A stretch of DNA of 64,000 nucleotides from JAEXOD01 sp043805435 (lineage in GTDB: Bacteria; Bacteroidota; Ignavibacteria; Ignavibacteriales; Melioribacteraceae), in contig JAZDHY010000098.1 in NCBI GenBank assembly GCA_043805435.1, positions 1 through 64,000 of the forward strand. Reading direction: 5' to 3'. The position numbers were made by a program, and so were the translations under genes. The notes under the pieces were generated by a model. It was not told the origin of the DNA. It saw only the letters and a program-made list of their open reading frames with translations, and ran no database searches. Positions 44,595 to 53,630 of this stretch are shown here, piece by piece (position 1 is the first letter of the stretch; each line of letters opens with the position of its first letter).

Positions 44595-46159
44595 TTTTTA
44601 ATAGTATAAATTTCGCCATCTTTAAGTTGAACAATTTTTACTATTTTAATATACTTCTGCAATTCATCAACCTTAAACAAAAAATTACGATTAAGATTAT
44701 AGAACCAAATTAGAATGGCTTTATCTTCACCAAAATATATATTTTGCGGAATTATATTTGTATTTATAAGAATAGAAGAATTATACATTGTTTTTGGAGG
44801 GCTCCATTTAGCTTCCATATTTGCCAAAATGTAAACTGCTTCAGGTGCATTACTATAAATTGAATATCCTTTTATAAGTTGTTGATTGTTATTAAGAAAT
44901 ACAATTACTGAATTTTCTTCCCATTCTTTACTGCTATATTCCCATCCCGAATGTTTTATAAAATTATCAACATAATAAATGGTTCGGTTAACAGGATATT
45001 TCATCCAAATTATTATTCCAATTATCAGCAAAGCTGTTACTATTTTTTTATTAAACTGTTTTGAAAAATAGTCTAGAATATTATCTAATATAATATATAT
45101 GCAAAAAAGTAAGGTTACATAAATAGGTGATAATAATCTGTTGTCAATTTTATCATAAGCTGTAGTTGTTGAAGAGATTACAATAATTACCGAATATAAT
45201 ATGATAAAAATTAATGGCGGATATATTTGCTCCATTCTTGATTTTTCTTTATTCCATCTATTCATCAAAACAACTCTATCAAATATCACAACGGAAACAA
45301 GTACAATTAAAAAGAACAATTGCTGTCCGCTTATCTGCCAAGGTAAATACCATTTAATAATTGTATTAAAAAATAAGATTAGATTATCAGATATAGTAAA
45401 TGATGATTCAGCCCGCTGCCCAACTAATGTACCAGATATAAAATAGTTTCTTAAAATCCATAAACCCGTCGGTAAAATTGTTATAAGTAAAAATATTATT
45501 AGATGCTTAAAAGTCTCTTTGAAGGTTTTTTTTGCCCAAATAAATATACTTATTGAGCCTGTTAAAATAATAATAACTCCAACATATCGTGTTAAACATG
45601 CTAATGATACCGCAATTGAAAAAAGAATAAGTGAAGTAATAGTCCTTTTTTTAATATATATATCAAAAAAATGCAGATATAAAAGAATTAACAAAATGAA
45701 TAATGGTTCTGAAAATGTAATTAATGAAATTGTAATAAGTACGGATGACCCTAAAATTGTTATTGTTCCAAATATTGCTAACCAATAAGATTTAAGATGT
45801 GTTAACAAAAATAATCCGGAATAAAAAATTATTAATCCAAAAAGAATGGCATTTAAATAGCCGGCAGAAATTAAAGGATCAATAAAAAACACCATTTTTA
45901 TCGCAGCTAAAATCAATGGATAAAGTGGGGGCTGAAGAATAAAAGAATAACCATCAAAATTTACAAAACCAAAACCTTGTGAAACATGCCGTGCCACAGA
46001 CACATAAGCAACAGAATCCGGTGCTACTCCGGCTCCAAAGAGGTTGGTTAGTATAAGAATACCAACTGCACCAATAAGAGCCAAGGTAACAATTGGTATT
46101 TTACATAAAAATCTATTTTTATTATTCAAAATCACCGGATTATATATAAAGTTTAACAA
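44585..46159 (-). CDS. GT-C fold membrane glycosyltransferase-like protein
   Basis: A 524-residue protein with about ten membrane helices. The first periplasmic loop has GVAPDSVAYVSVARHVSQGF and QPPLYPLILA, the acidic-residue loop seen in the PMT/ArnT and GT39/GT83 group that use polyprenyl-linked sugars. A soluble C-terminal domain follows the helices. It may glycosylate lipids or proteins in the periplasm. No lipid-linked sugar synthesis genes are near, so the substrate cannot be told. Confidence 0.75.
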   Translation of the reverse strand: MLNFIYNPVILNNKNRFLCKIPIVTLALIGAVGILILTNLFGAGVAPDSVAYVSVARHVSQGFGFVNFDGYSFILQPPLYPLILAAIKMVFFIDPLISAGYLNAILFGLIIFYSGLFLLTHLKSYWLAIFGTITILGSSVLITISLITFSEPLFILLILLYLHFFDIYIKKRTITSLILFSIAVSLACLTRYVGVIIILTGSISIFIWAKKTFKETFKHLIIFLLITILPTGLWILRNYFISGTLVGQRAESSFTISDNLILFFNTIIKWYLPWQISGQQLFFLIVLVSVVIFDRVVLMNRWNKEKSRMEQIYPPLIFIILYSVIIVISSTTTAYDKIDNRLLSPIYVTLLFCIYIILDNILDYFSKQFNKKIVTALLIIGIIIWMKYPVNRTIYYVDNFIKHSGWEYSSKEWEENSVIVFLNNNQQLIKGYSIYSNAPEAVYILANMEAKWSPPKTMYNSSILINTNIIPQNIYFGEDKAILIWFYNLNRNFLFKVDELQKYIKIVKIVQLKDGEIYTIKKNN

Positions 46160-46289
46160 TAATTAAAAAAATCAACCTTAAATAATCATAATGCAAAAAA
46201 CCTTAACTACAAAGTCTAAATGTCAAAGTCCTGAGGAAAAGTTTTTTACATAAAACAAATTGCATTAATTAAACTTAATTAAAGTAATT

Positions 46290-46901
46290 CTATAATAAAC
46301 TAATTAGGGCATAAAAACCCGAAATAATTATAAAAACACCTGCAATTCGGTTAACCCATTTAAGTCCAAACATATCCATTTTTTTTCTAAAAAAAGTTGC
46401 GCCGGAAATAAGAGTAAGGAACCATAAAAACGAACCAACAAATATTCCCGTAACAAGTAATGAAGCAGAAAGAAAACTAAGGTTATTTCCTAAGCCAAGT
46501 TCAGCAAATACAGCAATAAAAACAAAAATAGTTAATGGATTTGTAAGTGTAAGAAAAACAACATAAAAATATAACCCCAAAGTGCCATTATTGTAAACTT
46601 TAATTTTAGGGTTTACAGGTTTAGCGCTATATGTTTTTGCCCCAAGTAATAGAAGCAGAATCCCTCCAATAAGTCTTATCCAAATTCTATGACTAGTAAG
46701 CGTATCGGCAATAAATGTAAGACCAAATGCTGCAACACAGCTATAAAGCAAATCTGCTGTTGCAGCTCCAAGTCCAACAATAAAACCACGCAATCGGCTT
46801 TCAGTAAGTGTTTTACTAATACACATAATACCAATTGGTCCAATTGGCACCGCCATTGCAAATCCAATTAATATTCCTTCAAGAGCAAATGTTATTTCCA
46901 T
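46290..46901 (-). CDS. LysE/RhtB family amino acid exporter
   Basis: A 203-residue membrane protein with six helices. The family signature is at the N terminus: GILIGFAMAVPIGPIGIMCI and RGFIVGLGAATADLLYSCVA, then TNPLTIFVFIAVFAELGLG. It exports amino acids or related small molecules; the substrate is unknown. It is intact, unlike the related pseudogene at 25268-25911, with which it shares GPIGI and the TNP-TF-AFIAVF block. Confidence 0.9.
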   Translation of the reverse strand: MEITFALEGILIGFAMAVPIGPIGIMCISKTLTESRLRGFIVGLGAATADLLYSCVAAFGLTFIADTLTSHRIWIRLIGGILLLLLGAKTYSAKPVNPKIKVYNNGTLGLYFYVVFLTLTNPLTIFVFIAVFAELGLGNNLSFLSASLLVTGIFVGSFLWFLTLISGATFFRKKMDMFGLKWVNRIAGVFIIISGFYALISLL

Positions 46902-46972
46902 TAATTCATCATGACCGATAGTTTATGTTAAATAAATATGTACAAGAAATAATTACTTTCTTTTTTCATCAT

Positions 46973-47917
46973 CTAGTCGTGATGCTCGTCAAGCCATTTT
47001 AGCAGTTCTTTGATACTGCCGGTTGCTAAAGCAATACTTGTATCTGCCGCACCATAATAAAGGTTTATTGTATCACCGTCTGCACCAATAGTATAACCGC
47101 ATGGAAACACAACATTTCCAACATCACCATGCAGCTCGTAATCTTCTTCGGGAGCAAATATCCATTCATTTCCACGTTTTAAGCAAACTTCAGGACTATT
47201 TATATCAAATAGCGCAATGCCCAATCTATATATACATCCACCGCACGACTGCCTTACACCATGGTAAATAACCAGCCAGCCTTCAGGAGTTTCAATTGGC
47301 GGGGGTGATAAACCAATTTTATTAGCATCCCACCAAGAACCTTTTCTTGCTTGCAGCATTAATTTATGGCTTCCCCAATGTATTAAGTCCGGCGAATAAG
47401 AAATCCAAATATGCGCCCTTGGTGCACTTACCGGACGATGAATAAGTGCCCAATTACCACCAATTCTATGAGGTAATAAAGCAGCATCTTTATCTTCAGG
47501 AGACATTATAACTCCACAGCGCTCAAAGGAGTGAAAGTCCTCTGTTAATGCCATAGCTACACCAGGACCGTCACGTGTATAAGCAGTATAAACAATTGCA
47601 AATTTTTTTAATTCGGGTACATAAGTAATACGCGGATCTTCAATTCCCCATAACTCTTCAGGATGATTATCCGGATCCGGCATTAATGTAGGCGTTGGAT
47701 CAATCTGCCATCTATCAATACCGTTTGCTGAACGAGCCACACAAAAGTGCGATAAACCCCGCCTGTCTTCCACACGACACAAAAGCAATGTAGTACCATC
47801 AGGCATCATTGTAACGCCTGCATTAAAAACACTGTTAATAGGATATGGCCAATTATCGGCAATTAAAATTGGGTTAAGTTTACTGCGGTGAAAAAGCTGT
47901 ACATGTTGATCATTCAT
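46973..47917 (-). CDS. GH130 family mannoside phosphorylase-like protein
   Basis: A 314-residue five-bladed propeller protein of family GH130. Typical segments are FNAGVTMMPDGTTLLLCRVE, WGIEDPRITYV, GGNWALIHRP, IWISYSPDLIHWG and GWLVIYHGVRQ. GH130 enzymes phosphorolyse or hydrolyse beta-mannosides. It is encoded 18 bp downstream of a GT4 gene and surely cotranscribed with it, so the pair may make or turn over a mannose-containing glycan. The GC content is visibly higher than in flanking genes. Confidence 0.9.
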   Translation of the reverse strand: MNDQHVQLFHRSKLNPILIADNWPYPINSVFNAGVTMMPDGTTLLLCRVEDRRGLSHFCVARSANGIDRWQIDPTPTLMPDPDNHPEELWGIEDPRITYVPELKKFAIVYTAYTRDGPGVAMALTEDFHSFERCGVIMSPEDKDAALLPHRIGGNWALIHRPVSAPRAHIWISYSPDLIHWGSHKLMLQARKGSWWDANKIGLSPPPIETPEGWLVIYHGVRQSCGGCIYRLGIALFDINSPEVCLKRGNEWIFAPEEDYELHGDVGNVVFPCGYTIGADGDTINLYYGAADTSIALATGSIKELLKWLDEHHD

Positions 47918-47934
47918 TATTTTAATATCTCCAT

Positions 47935-50196
47935 TTATAAATTTGCTTGTTCAGCCAAACGTAATTCAAGTAATGACTGAAGGAAAGCTAAAGTTGATTC
48001 TGCACCTTGATTTTCATTAAGTCGATCAGGATGCATACCATCGCGGCAGCCGCCGGTTGTAGGATCGTAAACAGAAAGATTAAGATCATTCCGTCCAAGA
48101 AACCAATCAAATGCCCGACGCGCTTCTATATTCCAAAATTTATCATCGGTAACTCTAAAAGCTTCCAGGCAGGCCGAAACCATTGTTTGCGCTTCAACCG
48201 GTTGCTGATCAAAACGGGCGTGTTCTCCTCCTTGTTGAAAAAATCCATTTGAACCGATGGGAACAAAATGCCCTTCGGCTGCACGCTGCAATTCAGTAAG
48301 CCAATTTAACGATTCCAACCCGACCTCAATCATTAATTTATTAGGAATTGCATTACCGCAGACTAATAATGCTTGAGGGATTGAAGCATTACAATACGAC
48401 AGTACTTTTTCGTACCAACGCCATTTCTCCGACCTGTTTTTTTTATATAATACTAAAAGCCGTCCGGCCAATTCATCACGCACACTATTAGCTCTGCTGT
48501 CACCTTCAAATTTTTGTAAATATTCACAAATACCCAATAAAGCAAATGCCCAAGCACGCGGGCTGGTTGTTAATAAAATAGCCGGCAAAGCTTGTTCAAA
48601 CAGCAAAGCAGCCATTCCATTTTGTCCATGTAAAGTACACCTATTCAAAACTGTACCCAATGCCCACAAAGTACGTCCCTGACAATCGTCAGAGCCTTTA
48701 GTCTCAAGCCAATTACGCTGGTAATCCATAAAATTTCTAAATTGACCTGTATCGGCATTTATGGCATATCCTATAAATGCAAGATAACGTAAAGATAATT
48801 TTGCTCCCTCTTTGTTGCCGAGTTCATCTAAAAGCGCACTCACTAATAAAGCACGGGCATTATCATCGGTTGTATAACCGTGAGAATAGTTGGGCACTGA
48901 AAAAAGAGAGTGCTGAAACATACCTGTACAATCTGTCATATTGTTTAAGTGAGTAAGTTTAATTGGTGGAAGTTCACCCGTGTGTTTAATTATTGCTTTA
49001 GCAATAAATCCGGGTGCAATGTAATGACGGCGTTCAATTTTTGCACGTTCAAAACTTTCCATATATCGTTGTGCAACTTCCGACCAAATCATGGCACGTC
49101 CAAATAAATATGCGCGTTTGCGCATTGCATGACGTTCAGCCTCGTTATCTAATAAGTTAATAACTTGTTCTGCCAAAACTTTAGAATCGCGAAAAGGAAA
49201 AAGCACACCACGTCCATCAGCAAGTAATTCTTGAGCATACCAATAAGGTGTAGAGATAACGGCTTTACCGGCACCGACAGTATAAGCTAAAGTTCCCGAT
49301 GTAATTTGAGCTTCATTAAAATAAGGAGTAATATAGATATCGGCTGCTCCAATAAATTCAATTAGTTCTTCAATACTTACAAAGCGATTGTAAAAAATAA
49401 CATTACTTTCCACCCCCTTCTGTTGTGCCAACCATTGAAGTGACAGCCTATAAGTTTCTCCTTCATGTTTTATAACATTAGGGTGTGTTGCACCTACAAC
49501 AATATATACAATATCGGGATAACGAGCTACAATTTCCGGCAGCGCAGAAATAACAGTTTCAATTCCTTTGCTTGCCGAAAGCAGACCAAAACTTAATAAA
49601 ACAATTTTGCCTTCAACTCCAAACAAATCTTTATTAAAACTTGGATCAACAAAAGGTACATCAGGAATTCCGTGCGGAATCATATCTATTTTTTCAACAG
49701 GGACATTATAAATATCATGTAAAAATTCAGAACCACGTTCACTCATAACAACCAAACGATCTGATAATGCTGCAACTTCTTCCAAAACTCGCCGCTGTTC
49801 GGGGTCCGGATTTTTTAATATTGTATGCAAGGTAGTAACTATTGGCATTCTTAAACCGCGTAATAAGGTAAGGATGTAACTTCCTGCTTTACCGCCAAAA
49901 ATACCATATTCAAACTGTAAACACACAAGATTGACATCGTTTATATTTAAGAAGTCAGAGGCTCTGATGTATGAATCAATATCTTTTTCCACAAGTTCAA
50001 ACCTAACGCGTGTTGGATATGCATAGCCAATTTCAATATCATTGACCGGCAGCGCAATACATGTTGTTTCAGGGTATTTCAAAGAAACCGCCTCACACAA
50101 ATCAGTTGTAAATGTTGCAATGCCGCATTGTCGGGGCATATAATTTCCGATAAATGCAATACGGTTAATAGTAGTACTTATTACTTTTATTTTCAC
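47935..50196 (-). CDS. GT4 glycosyltransferase fused to an alpha/alpha-barrel-like domain
   Basis: A protein of about 753 residues. Residues 1-390 are a GT-B glycosyltransferase of family 4: FIGNYMPRQCGIATFTTDL, LLSFGLLSASKGIETVI, and an E-x7-E-like NEAQITSGTLAYTVGAGKA. The remaining 360 residues are helical (YSHGYTTDDNARALLVSALL, FDQQPVEAQTMVSACLEAF, CRDGMHPDRLNENQGAEST) and resemble an (alpha/alpha)6 glycosidase-like fold. A GTG start at 50196 with AGGAG nine bases upstream is chosen over the TTG at 50214. The gene stands out by higher GC. Confidence 0.87.
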   Translation of the reverse strand: MKIKVISTTINRIAFIGNYMPRQCGIATFTTDLCEAVSLKYPETTCIALPVNDIEIGYAYPTRVRFELVEKDIDSYIRASDFLNINDVNLVCLQFEYGIFGGKAGSYILTLLRGLRMPIVTTLHTILKNPDPEQRRVLEEVAALSDRLVVMSERGSEFLHDIYNVPVEKIDMIPHGIPDVPFVDPSFNKDLFGVEGKIVLLSFGLLSASKGIETVISALPEIVARYPDIVYIVVGATHPNVIKHEGETYRLSLQWLAQQKGVESNVIFYNRFVSIEELIEFIGAADIYITPYFNEAQITSGTLAYTVGAGKAVISTPYWYAQELLADGRGVLFPFRDSKVLAEQVINLLDNEAERHAMRKRAYLFGRAMIWSEVAQRYMESFERAKIERRHYIAPGFIAKAIIKHTGELPPIKLTHLNNMTDCTGMFQHSLFSVPNYSHGYTTDDNARALLVSALLDELGNKEGAKLSLRYLAFIGYAINADTGQFRNFMDYQRNWLETKGSDDCQGRTLWALGTVLNRCTLHGQNGMAALLFEQALPAILLTTSPRAWAFALLGICEYLQKFEGDSRANSVRDELAGRLLVLYKKNRSEKWRWYEKVLSYCNASIPQALLVCGNAIPNKLMIEVGLESLNWLTELQRAAEGHFVPIGSNGFFQQGGEHARFDQQPVEAQTMVSACLEAFRVTDDKFWNIEARRAFDWFLGRNDLNLSVYDPTTGGCRDGMHPDRLNENQGAESTLAFLQSLLELRLAEQANL

Positions 50197-50279
50197 GATT
50201 AGAATCTCCTGCAAAATTTTTGCGATTTAATATATATATCAATGGATCTTACATATAATACGTTATTCAGTAATATTGT

Positions 50280-50753
50280 TTAATTTACATAGCTTCTTAA
50301 CATCCATGCCATTTTTTCGTGTTGTTCCATTAGCCCTGTCATAAAATCTGCAGTGCCAAGATCTTTTAATTCATCACTAACAACAGTAATTTCCTTGCGT
50401 AACGAACGGATAATTGATTCATGATCAAGCAGTAATGTTTTAATAATATGCTCTTGATCACTGAAATCATCATTTTTTTCGCTTAGACGCGAAATTTTTG
50501 CAAAGTCCTTCAACGAACCCAAGGCGTAATGCCCTAAAGCGCGTACTCTTTCGGCGGTATTATCAATAATAAGATCTAGAATATCATATTGGCTTTCAAA
50601 AAACTTGTGCAACTCGTTAAAATTTTTACCCTGAATATTCCAATGTGCGTTATGTGTTTTTGTATAAAGCACATACTCGTCAGCCAATAAAACATTTAGA
50701 AGTACTGAAACTTTCTTTAAATTATTATCGGAAATATCTATATCGGGCTTCAT
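50280..50753 (-). CDS. dps: Dps/ferritin-like DNA protection protein
   Basis: A 157-residue Dps. The ferroxidase signature is present: YTKTHNAHWNIQGKNFNELH with the H and D/E ligands, then FESQYDILDLIIDNTAERVR. Dps oxidises and stores iron and protects DNA during oxidative stress and starvation. GAGG lies before the ATG. It stands 66 bp upstream of the GT4 gene. No regulon motif is found upstream. Confidence 0.94.
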   Translation of the reverse strand: MKPDIDISDNNLKKVSVLLNVLLADEYVLYTKTHNAHWNIQGKNFNELHKFFESQYDILDLIIDNTAERVRALGHYALGSLKDFAKISRLSEKNDDFSDQEHIIKTLLLDHESIIRSLRKEITVVSDELKDLGTADFMTGLMEQHEKMAWMLRSYVN

Positions 50754-50819
50754 TTTTTCCTCTTTTTTTTAATTTTTAATATCAATACTTGACATTATTT
50801 TACTATTAAACTTTCATTA

Positions 50820-50939
50820 TTAATTCTTTTTGAACTCATTAATCAGTTCTTTCAATTCGGGATATATAACAAATGTACAAATTATATTAACTGTTGTTAA
50901 AAGTCCTAATATCAATAATGCTATTGTTGAATATTTCAT
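50820..50939 (-). CDS. 39-residue single-helix membrane peptide
   Basis: A small frame encoding one membrane helix (IALLILGLLTTVNIICTFVI) followed by a short charged tail, PELKELINEFKKN. ATG 50939 has only a weak GAG box. It lies between dps and the radical SAM gene on the same strand. The composition is that of a real membrane peptide, but there is no family support. Confidence 0.45.
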   Translation of the reverse strand: MKYSTIALLILGLLTTVNIICTFVIYPELKELINEFKKN

Positions 50940-51030
50940 TGTTTATACTCGATTAACATTTGTTTTAAAATTTTATTTATGCAAATCTATTATCAGTCTA
51001 TTAAATATGGCTGATGAAAAACAAATAATT

Positions 51031-52512
51031 TTAATAAAAAGTATTCGAAATTTTCTTAAAGTGGAAACCGTAAATAGTGAATAAAATTGCTAAAGAAAAC
51101 AGCTGCGGTTTACGAAACAACGTCCATATAAATAATTTCCAATAATAAATTCTTTCTTCTCCAATTATTCCCAATCTATAAATCGACCTAAAAAATGCTA
51201 ATACATAATTTGGATCAAAATGAAATACTTTTTTTGTTTTTGGTTCAAACTCTTTTAAAAACAACATAACACGTTCGTAAAAGTATTTTGGAGAATATAT
51301 GGTATTTACAATTTTTTTATAACCGTTAATTAGTAAGTCCATATCCATTTGAGGAATAAAATTGATAGAAAAATCGGTATTGTTTCCATCAAAATCGCTC
51401 AGCATTCTACCTTCGTCAGCCATTCTTTTATGAAGTTTTGTACCTCTGGGTGCGTTTAACAAACCGACCATTGCCGTTACAATACCACTTTCCTGAATAA
51501 AACTTATCAATTTATCGAAGATACTTAACGGATCGTTATCAAATCCAACAATAAATCCGGCCTGCACTTCCAAACCTGCCTTTTGAATTTTTTTTATACT
51601 TTTTATCAGATCCCTATTGCGGTTTTGATTTTTATTGCATTCAATCAAACTTTCTTCATTTGGGGATTCAATGCCTATAAAAAGCGAATCGAATCCGGCT
51701 TTAACCATAAGCTGCATAAGACTTTCATCATCAGCAATATTAATGGATACTTCCGTAGTAAAGTAAAAAGGATAATTTCTGTTTTTATTCCATTCTGCAA
51801 TTACCGGTAAAATTTCTTTTTTTAATTTTGCCTTATTGCCAATAAAATTATCATCCACAAAAAATACAGGTCCACGCCAGCCGGAAAAAAATAAAATGTC
51901 TAATTCGGCAATAACCTGTTCTTTAGTTTTTGTGCGGGGTACTCTTCCAAAAAGAACTGTAATATCACAAAAATCACAATCAAATGGGCAACCACGCGAA
52001 TATTGAATATTCATTGAAGTATATTTTTTCATTGAAATAAGTTCCCAACTTGGCAATGGAGTAGTTGTTATATCAGCCCATTCAGCCGAAAAATAGGTCT
52101 GTTTTGGTGTTCCTTCTTTAAGATCTTTTAAAAATAACGGAAGCGTTATTTCAGCTTCGTTAAGAATTAGATGATCTATGTTTTGGTAATATTCGGAACT
52201 GCTGGTAAATAAAGGTCCGCCTGCAACAATTTTTTTATTAAACTTTTTACATTGTTCAATAATTTCACCAACCGATTCGCTTTGAATTGACATTGCACCA
52301 ATAAAGACATAATCAGCCCATAAAATTTCATTATCAGTCAAGCTGTTTGTATTCATATCAATTAGTTTTTTGTTCCATTCTTCCGGTAACATTGCTGCAA
52401 CTGTTAATAAACCTAACGGTGGAAAGCTAGCTTTTTTTGAGACAAATTTTAAAGCATGTTTAAAACTCCAAAAAGTTTCAGGATACATTGGATTAACCAT
52501 TAGAATATTCAT
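51031..52512 (-). CDS. B12-binding radical SAM protein
   Basis: A 493-residue protein. An N-terminal cobalamin-binding Rossmann domain (NPMYPETFWSFKHALKF, DYVFIGAMSIQSES) is followed by a radical SAM core with RGCPFDCDFCDI (CxxxCxxC) and a DUF4070-like C terminus (GFIVGFDNDPLSIFDKLISF). Related proteins include methylases of lipids such as HpnP; the substrate here is unknown. Its ATG overlaps the stop of the 64-codon gene upstream (ATGA), so translation is coupled. Regulon site 6 precedes that small gene. Confidence 0.9.
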   Translation of the reverse strand: MNILMVNPMYPETFWSFKHALKFVSKKASFPPLGLLTVAAMLPEEWNKKLIDMNTNSLTDNEILWADYVFIGAMSIQSESVGEIIEQCKKFNKKIVAGGPLFTSSSEYYQNIDHLILNEAEITLPLFLKDLKEGTPKQTYFSAEWADITTTPLPSWELISMKKYTSMNIQYSRGCPFDCDFCDITVLFGRVPRTKTKEQVIAELDILFFSGWRGPVFFVDDNFIGNKAKLKKEILPVIAEWNKNRNYPFYFTTEVSINIADDESLMQLMVKAGFDSLFIGIESPNEESLIECNKNQNRNRDLIKSIKKIQKAGLEVQAGFIVGFDNDPLSIFDKLISFIQESGIVTAMVGLLNAPRGTKLHKRMADEGRMLSDFDGNNTDFSINFIPQMDMDLLINGYKKIVNTIYSPKYFYERVMLFLKEFEPKTKKVFHFDPNYVLAFFRSIYRLGIIGEERIYYWKLFIWTLFRKPQLFSLAILFTIYGFHFKKISNTFY

Positions 52513-52703
52513 TTAATAGACCTCATTGATATTTCTTTATAAATAAGTATTATAATTGAGACGAATAATTGTATGAAGACAAAAATTGTTCTGTTTTTAA
52601 AATATTTTTTTTTCTCAACTTTTTTTTCATACACATAATCAATTTTGTGCTTCAGCTGTATAACAACTTTATCTTCTGTTGAAGAAATGCTGACAAGAAT
52701 CAT
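52509..52703 (-). CDS. 64-residue protein coupled to the radical SAM gene
   Basis: Basic N-terminal part (HKIDYVYEKKVEKKKYFKNR) and one hydrophobic helix (IFVFIQLFVSIIILI) near the C terminus. AAGG lies eight bases before the ATG. Its TGA overlaps the ATG of the radical SAM gene. Regulon site 6 ends 67 bp upstream, the usual distance for this motif. These three facts argue for a real gene although the protein is not recognised. Confidence 0.6.
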   Translation of the reverse strand: MILVSISSTEDKVVIQLKHKIDYVYEKKVEKKKYFKNRTIFVFIQLFVSIIILIYKEISMRSIK

Positions 52704-52769
52704 TTTTTTACCTTGACAGATTAATTATTTTATTCCTATTACATTATCAGTATTTTTATTAAAGAATTC

Positions 52770-52812
52770 AATCGTTCTAAGGGATGAAAAAGGAACTACA
52801 TCTTTTGGGGGA
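52770..52812 (-). promoter_or_regulatory. Conserved regulon site 6
   Basis: On the gene strand: CCCCCAAAAGATGTAGTTCC, then TTTTTCATCC, then CTTAGAACGATTG. A TA dinucleotide (GATAATG) follows about 22 bases after ATTG. It lies 67 bp before the 64-residue protein gene. The rest of 52704-53024 shows nothing else. Confidence 0.77.
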
Positions 52813-53024
52813 GGGTAATTAAATTGTCCCAAATTTTACAATACAAAATTAATTTAAAGTATATTATTATTTCTGCTAATGGTGAGTTTTGTAATTACAT
52901 TTGAAAATTAATTATTTAACTACACAAACTACTTGAGATTATAAGAATAGAAAAATTTTATTGTAAAATTTAGGAATTTGTTAATAAAAAATTGTGTAGC
53001 AAAAATTTAATTTATACATAACGC

Positions 53025-53573
53025 TTATTTTTTATTTTTGCCACTCTTCTTATTCCGATTATTATTTTTATCATCATTATTGCCTTTTTTCATTTCTTTT
53101 ATATACCCCTTGTTCATTTTTTGCATTTTACTATTATTATGTTTTTTAAGCCAATTGTTATGTTCAGGATGACTTTTATTTACAAAATATTTTTCATCCC
53201 TACAATCTCGTATCATTTGTTGATTATGACGACCTTTATATGAAAGATATTTATCTCTATAAGTTTTATGATGTTTCCATGGCTCTTTTTCGTTTACAAC
53301 CACTTTATAAGAGTTGTATATGTTATAATAATTATAACGCGAAGGCAAGGATGACCTGCTAATCCAACTTCCTCCTTCATAACAATAATAACGTTGTTGA
53401 GGAACATTATAATAAGAGTCTACATCCGGCAAATAATAATATTCAACATAATCATAACCTGTAGGACCCCATACAGGTTGGCTGCCCAAATTTATATTTA
53501 AACTAACACTTAATTGTGCAGATAAAGTACTTGAACAAAATAAAAATAAAATTGATACTAAAAAATGACGCAT
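53025..53573 (-). CDS. Secreted Tyr/Lys/Asn-rich protein
   Basis: A 182-residue exported protein: signal FLVSILFLFCSSTLSAQ. The mature part opens with QPVWGPTGYDYVEYYYLPD and YYCYEGGSWISRSSLP, a pattern I recognise from small Bacteroidota periplasmic proteins without known function. The last 50 residues are almost only Lys, Asn, Asp and Met, a disordered basic tail. AAGGAG precedes the ATG. It lies 57 bp downstream of the response regulator gene and may share its promoter. Confidence 0.72.
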   Translation of the reverse strand: MRHFLVSILFLFCSSTLSAQLSVSLNINLGSQPVWGPTGYDYVEYYYLPDVDSYYNVPQQRYYCYEGGSWISRSSLPSRYNYYNIYNSYKVVVNEKEPWKHHKTYRDKYLSYKGRHNQQMIRDCRDEKYFVNKSHPEHNNWLKKHNNSKMQKMNKGYIKEMKKGNNDDKNNNRNKKSGKNKK

Positions 53574-53630
53574 GATATTTCTCCTTATTTTATAAAGCTG
53601 TTTTTTATAATATAAACAGCATTAATTTTT

